From assembly GCA_945877525.1 (NCBI GenBank), contig CAMDVP010000002.1, positions 1 through 40,720 of the forward strand: a stretch of DNA of 40,720 nucleotides, in the 5' to 3' direction. The notes under the pieces are model-generated. The model saw only the letters and a program-made list of their open reading frames with translations. It was not told the origin of the DNA and did not search any database. Numbering within the stretch: the stretch's first letter is position 1; each line of letters begins with the position of its first letter. The stretch comes from an uncultured Clostridia bacterium. Lineage in GTDB: Bacteria > Bacillota > Clostridia > Christensenellales > Aristaeellaceae. Positions 27,368-35,155 of the stretch are shown here, piece after piece. A program made the position numbers and the translations under genes.

Positions 27368-28138
27368 ATGATACCCTCCTTGCGCCAACAAAAGCTGTTG
27401 GATCTGTTACAGCAGGAGAAAAAGGTGTTTTTCCTTACGGAGCTGGTGGAGCAGCTGCACATCTCGGAGTCCACCCTGCGGCGGGATTTGAAGCTGCTTT
27501 CCGCCCAGGGGCGCATCAAGGTTCTGCGGGGCGGAGGCGTGTGCGTTAATCAGGGCAATGTGGAGCTGGATATCGAGTCCAAGCTGCATGTGGCCCTGGA
27601 GGAAAAGCGGAAAATCGCCCGCTTCGCTGCGGAGCTTGTGCAGGAGGGCGATACGCTGTTCCTGGATCCCTCCAGTATCTGCTACCTGATGCTGGACTAT
27701 CTGGTGAACAAGCGTGTCACCGTGGTGACCAACTCCTGCGCCAATGTGACCCGCATGCTTCACCTGGGCATTCCCTGCATCATGATCGGCGGGCAGACCA
27801 AGAAGGGTACCTTTGCCTGCATTGGCAGCATGGCGGAGGAAATGATGCGCCGCCTGTGGTTTAACCGGTGCTTCCTGGGGGCGGGCGGCATCACCCCCCA
27901 ATATGGCATTACCAACCACGATCCCGCGGAATGCGCGATCAAGCATCTGGCCATTGAGCATTCCGGCGAAACCATTTTCCTGATCAACTCCGCCAAGGCG
28001 GGGGTGATGACCATGTATCAGGTGGCGCCTGTTGACCGCTACCGGGTGCTGATGGATCAGCCGGTTCCGGAATTGGAAGGCTATGACAACATCCTTGTGG
28101 TGCCGGAGGACCGGGAGGATGCACAGGATCCGGCCTGA
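27368..28138 (+). CDS. DeoR/GlpR-family transcriptional regulator
   Basis: RQQKLLDLLQQEKKVFFLTELVEQLHISESTLRRDLKLLSAQGRIKVLRGGGV. The ORF track start at 27002 is far upstream; ATG 27368 fits the family N-terminus. Confidence 0.92.
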   Translation: MIPSLRQQKLLDLLQQEKKVFFLTELVEQLHISESTLRRDLKLLSAQGRIKVLRGGGVCVNQGNVELDIESKLHVALEEKRKIARFAAELVQEGDTLFLDPSSICYLMLDYLVNKRVTVVTNSCANVTRMLHLGIPCIMIGGQTKKGTFACIGSMAEEMMRRLWFNRCFLGAGGITPQYGITNHDPAECAIKHLAIEHSGETIFLINSAKAGVMTMYQVAPVDRYRVLMDQPVPELEGYDNILVVPEDREDAQDPA

Positions 28139-28153
28139 TGCTGCGGGCATGAA

Positions 28154-28183
28154 ACGTCCTTTCTTTGCAAAGGGCGTTTTTTT
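28154..28183 (+). terminator. intrinsic terminator after the DeoR regulator
   Basis: ACGTCCTTT-ctttgc-AAAGGGCGT then TTTTTT. Confidence 0.85.
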
Positions 28184-28361
28184 GTGGGAAGAATCAGGAG
28201 AAATGCTTCATTTTCCGTCAGTTCAGTGCAAAGAACGTTCATGTCCATGAACTCCACTGTCTTATTTGGCCGTAAAACGGCATTTTGCACAGAATAAAAC
28301 AGGGGAAAAAGAATGAGATGAAAAAAACTGAAGAAAATTGACCAAATCAGCGAAAAAGGTG

Positions 28362-28390
28362 TTGACAGAAGCGAAAGCCCATGATACAAT
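28362..28390 (+). promoter_or_regulatory. consensus sigma-A promoter of the LacI-led operon
   Basis: TTGACA (28362-28367), 17-nt spacer, TACAAT (28385-28390). Confidence 0.85.
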
Positions 28391-28400
28391 GAAGTCACGG

Positions 28401-28418
28401 TTTGGGAACGTTCCCAAA
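28401..28418. promoter_or_regulatory. LacI-type operator, perfect 18-bp palindrome
   Basis: TTTGGGAACGTTCCCAAA lies just downstream of the -10, with a central CG as in LacI-family operators. Confidence 0.85.
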
Positions 28419-28466
28419 AATGGGAAGTGAAGAAACGATGGATGCGGGAAAGGAGATGCGAAGAGC

Positions 28467-29474
28467 GTGCCGACGATCCATGATGTTGCCCTGCTGGCGG
28501 GCACATCCAAGAGCACTGTTTCCCGCTACCTGAACGGCGGCTCAATCAGCAGCTCCAAGGCGGCGGAAATCGAGCAGGCTATCCGCCGCTCGGGCTACAG
28601 CCCCAATGTCAACGCACGGCGGCTGGTGCAAAGCCGGACGAACATGCTTGGCATTGTGTTTGACGATATTGCCAATTACGTCTACGGTGACATGATGGCA
28701 GGCGTCCAGGCCGCCGCGCGCCGCCTGGGGTTCGGATGCATGTTCTATTCCCGGGCTACGGACGGGAAGCGTGAGACGGACTTTCTTTCCCTGCTGTCCT
28801 CCTGTACGGTGGACGGGTTGATCCTCATCGATCTGGGACGGCGCGATAAAAGCGAGGTCCGCCAGCTGGAGCGCAGCGGCTGCCCGATTGTGCTGGTGGG
28901 GGATGGCTGCGGCACGGAAACCCTGGCGGCGGTGGATGTGGACAATACCCAAGGCACCGAGCGGGAAACCGCTTACCTGATCCGGCAGGGGCACAGACGC
29001 ATTGCCTACCTGCAGGGGCCGGATGAAATGCCTGCGGCTGCGGCCCGCCTGAAGGGATACCTCAACGCTTTGCACGCGGCGGACATTCCAGTTGACCCGG
29101 CGCTGATTCGCCAGGTCAGCTGGACGGTGCGCGACGCTAACCGCTGCGTAACCCGGCTGATGGCGGAGCAGCCCTTTACGGCGCTGATTGGCTCCAATGC
29201 CTTTTCCACCTATGGCGCGCTGCTGGCCCTGGAGGACGGCGGCCGGCGTGTGCCGGAGGATGTGGCGCTGGCAGGCTTTGACGAGCATCCCCTGTGTGAG
29301 CATGTCCGTCCGGGCATCACGACGCTCAAGCAGCCTTTCTTTGAAATCGGTGAGGCGGCGGTGGAGCGCCTGGTACAGGGCTTTGAGGCGGAAAAGCCTG
29401 CGGGAGGAACCATTCTGATGCAGCCGGAGCTGCTGGTACGCGGAACCACCGAACAGAAAGGAGTCAGGGCATGA
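28467..29474 (+). CDS. LacI-family transcriptional regulator
   Basis: PTIHDVALLAGTSKSTVSRYLNGGSISSSKAAEIEQAIRRSGYSPNVNARRLVQSRTNMLGIVFDD. GTG start with AAGGAG upstream. Confidence 0.95.
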   Translation: MPTIHDVALLAGTSKSTVSRYLNGGSISSSKAAEIEQAIRRSGYSPNVNARRLVQSRTNMLGIVFDDIANYVYGDMMAGVQAAARRLGFGCMFYSRATDGKRETDFLSLLSSCTVDGLILIDLGRRDKSEVRQLERSGCPIVLVGDGCGTETLAAVDVDNTQGTERETAYLIRQGHRRIAYLQGPDEMPAAAARLKGYLNALHAADIPVDPALIRQVSWTVRDANRCVTRLMAEQPFTALIGSNAFSTYGALLALEDGGRRVPEDVALAGFDEHPLCEHVRPGITTLKQPFFEIGEAAVERLVQGFEAEKPAGGTILMQPELLVRGTTEQKGVRA

Positions 29475-30370
29475 ACATCAAGCGGCGGCAGAAATGGGCA
29501 TATCTGTTCATCATCCCATTCTTTGCGTCCTTCCTCACCTTCAGCATCTACCCGATTTTCTATTCCCTGTACATTTCCTTCCACGACTATAATCCTCTCA
29601 CCCTGGCCATGAAGCCCGTGGGATGGAGCAATTACGCGCGCCTGTTCGCGTCGGATTACTTCTGGAGCAGCGTGCTGAACACGATTGAGATCTGGCTGAT
29701 TTCCATCATTCCGCAGCTGATCATTGCCCTGACCCTGTCCCTGATCCTCAACGAGCGCTGGGTCAAGGGCAAGAACGCCCTGAGAAGCATCTACTACTTC
29801 CCCAACCTGATTACCCCCATCACCATTGGCATGCTGTTCACCCTGCTGTTCGGCTATCCCGGCGGCGCAATCAACAACCTGTTCACTTCCCTGGGCATTT
29901 TCAACCAGGCCGTGGATTTCAAAAACACCACCTGGCTGGCCAAAACGGTGGGCGGTATCGCCATCTGCTGGCAGAACTTCGGCTATAACATCATCTTCAT
30001 CACTGCCGGGCTGCACTCCATCTCCACCGACGTGTATGAAGCAGCGGAGGTGGACGGCGCCAACGCCTGGCAGCGCACCACGAAGATCACCATGCCCCTG
30101 CTGCGGCCCATCATGCTCTATATCATGATTACATCCATCATCGGCGGCCTGCAGATTTTCGACATTCCCAAGATGCTTTTCGGCGGAGCCACCGATTCCT
30201 ACGCTACCCGAACCATGGTGCTGTACATGTATGAGTCGGCCTTCGAGAACTGGCAGTTCGGCTATGGCGCGGCGGCGGCCTATACCATCGCGCTGATCAT
30301 CGGCGCCTTCTCCCTCATATCGATCTTGTTCAACGCCTTTCAGGGCCGCGGCAGAAAGGAGGCGGCGTAA
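29471..30370 (+). CDS. carbohydrate ABC transporter permease (MalF-like)
   Basis: VYEAAEVDGANAWQRTTKITMPLLRPIMLYIMITSIIGGLQIFD EAA loop. ATGA overlap with the LacI gene. Confidence 0.95.
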   Translation: MNIKRRQKWAYLFIIPFFASFLTFSIYPIFYSLYISFHDYNPLTLAMKPVGWSNYARLFASDYFWSSVLNTIEIWLISIIPQLIIALTLSLILNERWVKGKNALRSIYYFPNLITPITIGMLFTLLFGYPGGAINNLFTSLGIFNQAVDFKNTTWLAKTVGGIAICWQNFGYNIIFITAGLHSISTDVYEAAEVDGANAWQRTTKITMPLLRPIMLYIMITSIIGGLQIFDIPKMLFGGATDSYATRTMVLYMYESAFENWQFGYGAAAAYTIALIIGAFSLISILFNAFQGRGRKEAA

Positions 30371-31240
30371 ATGAGCATGCAGGCAAGCCTTTCTGCAAAC
30401 GCCCGGGCCCGCTTCAAGCGGCACCTGTGCCATGCGCTGCTGTACGCTGTGCTACTGGTGATGGCGGCGGTGTGCTTCTTCCCGTTCCTGGCCATGCTCA
30501 TCGGCTCCACCCAGGACAACCTGACCATTGCCACCAAGTTTTCCCTGGTGCCCGGTGATAAGTTCATGGACAACTATAACCGTATGATGCAGAACAAGAA
30601 CATCTGGCGCGGCTTTGCCAACTCTATCTGGCTGGCGGTGGTCAATACGGCGCTGTGCCTGTACTTCTCCGCGCTGACGGGATATGCGTTTTCCAAGTTC
30701 CGCTTCAAGGGGCGCGGGGCGCTGTTCACCTTCATCATGGTGGTGATGATGCTCCCCGGGCAGCTGGGCGTGATCGGCTTCTTCCGCGAGGTCAGCGACA
30801 TGAAGCTGCTCAACACCTACTGGCCGCTGATCATCCCAGCCATCTCCAACTGCTTCGCGGTGTTCTTCTTCAAGCAGTACCTGGATTCCGGCCTGCCCAA
30901 CGAGCTGATCGAGGCGGCGCTGATTGACGGGTGCGGTGAAATCAAAATCTACCACAGCATAGTGCTGCCCTGCATGGGTGCGGCGCTGGTGACCCAGGGC
31001 GTGATGAGCTTCATCGGCAACTGGAACAGCTACCTCAATCCCCTGCTGATCCTGAACAAGACCGACCTGATGACCCTGCCTGTCCTGCTGGCTTCCATCA
31101 AGAGCGGCAACGGCGCTTCGGACTATGGCGCACAGTATGTTGGAATTCTGATTTCGGTGGCGCCGCTGCTGGTGATCTTTACCCTGGCCAACAAGGTCAT
31201 CATGGAGAAGATTGCCATCGGCGCGGCGGTCAAGGGCTGA
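30371..31240 (+). CDS. carbohydrate ABC transporter permease (MalG-like)
   Basis: LIEAALIDGCGEIKIYHSIVLPCMGAALVTQGVMSFIGNWNSYLNPLLIL, C-terminal VIMEKIAIGAAVKG. Confidence 0.95.
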   Translation: MSMQASLSANARARFKRHLCHALLYAVLLVMAAVCFFPFLAMLIGSTQDNLTIATKFSLVPGDKFMDNYNRMMQNKNIWRGFANSIWLAVVNTALCLYFSALTGYAFSKFRFKGRGALFTFIMVVMMLPGQLGVIGFFREVSDMKLLNTYWPLIIPAISNCFAVFFFKQYLDSGLPNELIEAALIDGCGEIKIYHSIVLPCMGAALVTQGVMSFIGNWNSYLNPLLILNKTDLMTLPVLLASIKSGNGASDYGAQYVGILISVAPLLVIFTLANKVIMEKIAIGAAVKG

Positions 31241-31310
31241 CGGCAGCCCGGCTTTTCCTGATCACCACAGGCAACAGCCTGTGCAGATAAATCACAAGGA
31301 GGTATGTACC

Positions 31311-32585
31311 ATGAAACGTATCCTGTCCGTGGCTCTGTGCCTGGCCATGCTGCTGACCTGCTTCGCGGTGGGCGCTGTGGCCGAGGAAACTGCCAACCCC
31401 TACGAGGTGGACGAAAGCCTTTCCGGCACCTTCACCTGGTGGACCTATTTCGACCAGGCTCCCTTCCTGAAGGAGCAGTTCGAGAAGAAGTATCCCAACG
31501 TGACCATCGACCTGCAGGTATTTGGCGGCGACGATTACCAGACCAAGCTGATGAACGCCCTGCCCACCGGCCAGGATGTGCCCGATGTGTTTGACCTGGA
31601 GGAGGGCTATGTCTACAAGTTCATCGACAGCCCCCTGCTGGCCGACCTGGACGCCCTGGGCCTGGGCGAGGTGTGCAACAGCTACTACGACTGGGCCGTG
31701 GCCATGGGCCGCGACTCCAACGGCACCCTGAAGGGCATCTGCGACAACGTGTCTCCCGTGGCCTTCTGGTATCTGCGCGACGCCATGGAGAAGTGGCTGG
31801 GCACCAGCGATGACGCTGAAATCTCCGCCATGCTTTCCTCCTGGGACGCCATCAAGGAAAAGGGCCTGGAGATCAAGGAAAAGTCCAACGGCGAAGTGTA
31901 CCTGTGGCCCAACCTGTCCGCGATGGTCAAGGTGGCCGGCTACAGCCTGACCCCCATTGCCCGCAACGGCAAGGTGGCCATCGAGCAGGGCTGGTATGAC
32001 CTGCTGGACACCATGCGCGATTTCTGGGAGGCCGGCATCGTTGCTGACCTGGGCGGCTGGAGCGGCGACTGGGCTACCGCCTGGAACAACGGCACTCTGC
32101 TGATCCGCGTCATGCCCAGCTGGGACTTCTTCACCGACTGGAGCATCAACACCGGCAACGTGGGCGTGGCGGCTCCCTTCATGGCTTCCTATGAGGGCGG
32201 CACCTATCGCGCCATCTACGCAAACTCCGAAAAGACCGACCTGTGCGTGAAGTTCCTGGAGTTCCTGACCAACGAAACCTATCAGCTGCAGAACCTGTAC
32301 ACCAACAACCAGATGCCCGCCAACAAGAACATCGCCGGCCTGCTGGGCCCCGATTACACCAATGATAACTTCGGCGGCCAGAACATCATGAAGACCTATG
32401 ACACGATCTGCAACAACATTGCCGACATCGTGCCCGACCAGTACACCCGCGGCCTGCAGAACAAGTTCTCCAAGTATGCCCAGGCCGGCATCAAGGAAGG
32501 CAAGACCAATGACGAAATCATTGACACCTTCCTGGCCGACATCCGGGATACCTATCCCGAGCTGGACTTCAGCAATTTCAACTGA
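31311..32585 (+). CDS. extracellular carbohydrate-binding protein (SBP family 1)
   Basis: Signal peptide MKRILSVALCLAMLLTCFAVGAVAEE, FEKKYPNVTIDLQVFGGDDYQTKLMNALPTGQDVPDVFDLE. AAGGAGG upstream of ATG 31311. Confidence 0.95.
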   Translation: MKRILSVALCLAMLLTCFAVGAVAEETANPYEVDESLSGTFTWWTYFDQAPFLKEQFEKKYPNVTIDLQVFGGDDYQTKLMNALPTGQDVPDVFDLEEGYVYKFIDSPLLADLDALGLGEVCNSYYDWAVAMGRDSNGTLKGICDNVSPVAFWYLRDAMEKWLGTSDDAEISAMLSSWDAIKEKGLEIKEKSNGEVYLWPNLSAMVKVAGYSLTPIARNGKVAIEQGWYDLLDTMRDFWEAGIVADLGGWSGDWATAWNNGTLLIRVMPSWDFFTDWSINTGNVGVAAPFMASYEGGTYRAIYANSEKTDLCVKFLEFLTNETYQLQNLYTNNQMPANKNIAGLLGPDYTNDNFGGQNIMKTYDTICNNIADIVPDQYTRGLQNKFSKYAQAGIKEGKTNDEIIDTFLADIRDTYPELDFSNFN

Positions 32586-32611
32586 GCGCAGGCTGCCTAT
32601 GCCTGAATTCG

Positions 32612-32647
32612 GCCGGGTGCGGAGGGATACGTCCCTCCGCATCCGGC
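32612..32647 (+). other. 16-bp stem-loop downstream of SBP gene
   Basis: GCCGGGTGCGGAGGGA-TACG-TCCCTCCGCATCCGGC. Confidence 0.85.
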
Positions 32648-32752
32648 TCCCTGCGTTTTGCTGCGATGGCAGACAAGACCTGCGGGATGGACGCGCAGGC
32701 CCTGTCTGCCCGATCGGGCTGATTTTCTCACAAGGAAAGGACGATCATTTGT

Positions 32753-33475
32753 ATGATGCTGCTTCCGGGGGTTTATCAGGTGGCGGGGCCAAGTGTGTCT
32801 CACTTCTTTGACGCAACGGCTTATCTTTTTCCCTGCGATGGCGAGCTGATGCTGGTGGACTGCGCTACCAGGGAGGGACATGAGCAGATGCTGGCGAACA
32901 TCCGGCGCCTGGGCTTTGATCCTGCACGGCTGACCCGCGTACTGGGAACCCATGGACATTATGATCACATTGGCGGCGCGAAGCTGTTGCGGGAGAGCTT
33001 TGGCACCAGGCTGTATCTCCACAGCCTGGATCGCGAGCAGGTGGAAACGGGGGACAGCGTGCGCACCACCGCATCCCTGCTCTACGGCGTGGAGGCGGAG
33101 CCCATCCCGGTGGATGGCTGCCTGGAGGAGGGCGACAGCTTCCAGGTGGATGCGGGCGTGCTGCATGTGCTGCACACGCCGGGCCACAGCCCGGGCAGCT
33201 GCTGCTTTGTGCTGGAGCATACCTCCGGGCTTTCCATGCTGTTTGCGGGGGATACGCTCCACGGGGGCTACCACCCGCTGATCGGCGCCAACCTGGATAT
33301 CTGGCCTGAAAGCCTGAAGAAGCTGACCTCCCGGCACTTTGACTACTTCACTTTCGGGCACTGCAATCCCCAGCTGCTGTGCGATGCGGACGAGCGCATC
33401 CGCTGCCTGGTGCAGTCCTTTGGCAATTACCTGAACCCGTGGTTCAAGGATTTCTACCGTTCCTATCCCTATTGA
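32753..33475 (+). CDS. metallo-beta-lactamase-fold hydrolase
   Basis: LGTHGHYDHIGGAKLL, LHTPGHSPGSCCFV, FAGDTLHGG metal motifs. Confidence 0.9.
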   Translation: MMLLPGVYQVAGPSVSHFFDATAYLFPCDGELMLVDCATREGHEQMLANIRRLGFDPARLTRVLGTHGHYDHIGGAKLLRESFGTRLYLHSLDREQVETGDSVRTTASLLYGVEAEPIPVDGCLEEGDSFQVDAGVLHVLHTPGHSPGSCCFVLEHTSGLSMLFAGDTLHGGYHPLIGANLDIWPESLKKLTSRHFDYFTFGHCNPQLLCDADERIRCLVQSFGNYLNPWFKDFYRSYPY

Positions 33476-33497
33476 GCGAGACAGGAGGCGTGAACCC

Positions 33498-35147
33498 ATG
33501 AGCAGCCGCTGGATTGGCCTGGACATTGGCGGAACCAAATGCGCCGTGGTGCTGGCCGAGGTAAACCACGGCATCCGTATCGCGGACAAGATCCGTTTCG
33601 ACACGCAGACAGAAAAGGGCTTTGACCAGGCCTGGAACCGGCTGTGCTCTGCGGTGGACGAGCTGCTGGCCCGCCACCGGCTGACGGCAGGGGATATCCG
33701 TGCCATTGGCGTCAGCTGCGGCGGGCCGCTGGATTCCCGCCGGGGCGTGATTCTATGCCCCCCGCATCTGCCCGGTTGGGTGAACATCCCCCTGAAGGCC
33801 ATGCTGGAGGAGCGCTTCGGCATTCCGGCCTATATTCAGAACGATGCCAATGCCTGCGCGCTGGTGGAATGGAAGCTGGGCGCGGGCCGCGGCACGCAGA
33901 ACATGATCTTCCTCACCATGGGAACGGGCATGGGCGGCGGCGTGATAGCCGAGGGACGGCTTTTGTCCGGGCACACGGATATGGGTGGTGAAATCGGTCA
34001 TCTGCGCCTGACGGAGGACGGGCCGGTGGGCTTTGGCAAGGCGGGCTCCGCCGAAGGCTATGTCAGCGGCGAGGCCATCGGCAAGCTGGCCAGGGAAATG
34101 TCGTCCCGCATCCGGGCCGAGGGCCGCGTTCCCGCCTGGGAACAGGACGGGCATGCTGCTGAGGAGATCAGCGCCCGGCTGATGGCGGATTATGCCCGCA
34201 GGGGTGATGCGGACGCTCTGGCGCTGTTCCGCTTTGTGGGCAAAATGCTGGGCCGTCTGCTGGGCCAGCTGGTGGATGCCTTTAACCCGGAGAAAATCGT
34301 GATTGGCAGCATTTTTGTGCGCTGTGAGGATCTCCTGCGGGAAAGCATGGACGAGGAACTGCGGAGGGAGGCCATCCCGTATTCCTATCAGGGGGTGCAG
34401 GTGGTACCCGCCCAGACGGGGGAGGCCATTGGCGACCTGGCCAGCATCATAACGGCGCTGTATGCCATGGATGTGGATCCCATGCAGACGGGCGATGAGC
34501 AGAATGCGGCGGTGCTTGCGCATTATGAACGGCTGTTTGACCGCTATCCCGCGCTGGAGGGGTGCCGGGACAGCGTGATGCAGGCGTATCTGCTGCTTCG
34601 GGACGCCTATGCCCGGGGCGGCAAGCTGCTGGTGTGCGGCAACGGCGGCAGCTGTGCCGACAGCCAGCACATTGTGGGCGAACTGATGAAGGGCTTTTAT
34701 CTCAAGCGGCCGCTGCAGGACGATATTCTCCGGAAGATGCAGGATGCCCTGGAGCCGCTGCTGCCGGGGGCGGCTGCACTGATGCAGGGCGGGTTGCCTG
34801 CCATTGCCCTGACGGATCATCAGGCGCTGAATACGGCGGTGCAGAATGACTTGGATCCCTCCCTGGCCATGGCTCAGCAGGTCATCGGCTACGGCAGGCC
34901 GGGGGATGTAATCCTTGGCATCAGCACCAGCGGCAACGCCAGGAACGTAGCGCTGGCTGTGGCTGCGGCAAAGGCTCTGGGGCTGACGGCCATAGGGCTG
35001 ACGGGGGGCACGGGCGGCAGGCTGAAGGCCATGTGCGACTGCGCTGTGGTGGCTCCTGCGTCCACCCCCGCTGATGTGCAGGAATATCACCTGCCCATCT
35101 ACCATGCCCTGTGTGCCATGCTGGAAGCCCGGTTTTTTGCGGGCTAA
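33498..35147 (+). CDS. fusion protein: N-terminal ROK-family sugar kinase + C-terminal GmhA-like SIS phosphosugar isomerase
   Basis: N-term: WIGLDIGGTKCAVVLAEV, IQNDANACALVEWKLGAGRGTQNMIFLTMGTGMGGGVI, GGEIGHLRL. C-term: LLVCGNGGSCADSQHIVGELMKGF, GISTSGNARNVALAVAAAKALGLTAIGLTGGTGG, VQEYHLPIYHALCAMLE. Single uninterrupted ORF. Confidence 0.9.
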   Translation: MSSRWIGLDIGGTKCAVVLAEVNHGIRIADKIRFDTQTEKGFDQAWNRLCSAVDELLARHRLTAGDIRAIGVSCGGPLDSRRGVILCPPHLPGWVNIPLKAMLEERFGIPAYIQNDANACALVEWKLGAGRGTQNMIFLTMGTGMGGGVIAEGRLLSGHTDMGGEIGHLRLTEDGPVGFGKAGSAEGYVSGEAIGKLAREMSSRIRAEGRVPAWEQDGHAAEEISARLMADYARRGDADALALFRFVGKMLGRLLGQLVDAFNPEKIVIGSIFVRCEDLLRESMDEELRREAIPYSYQGVQVVPAQTGEAIGDLASIITALYAMDVDPMQTGDEQNAAVLAHYERLFDRYPALEGCRDSVMQAYLLLRDAYARGGKLLVCGNGGSCADSQHIVGELMKGFYLKRPLQDDILRKMQDALEPLLPGAAALMQGGLPAIALTDHQALNTAVQNDLDPSLAMAQQVIGYGRPGDVILGISTSGNARNVALAVAAAKALGLTAIGLTGGTGGRLKAMCDCAVVAPASTPADVQEYHLPIYHALCAMLEARFFAG

Positions 35148-35155
35148 GGAGGATC

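Noticed and set aside
31230-32642. 470-aa minus-strand ORF
   Set aside because: Antisense to the SBP gene; Gly/Val/His-rich shadow translation.
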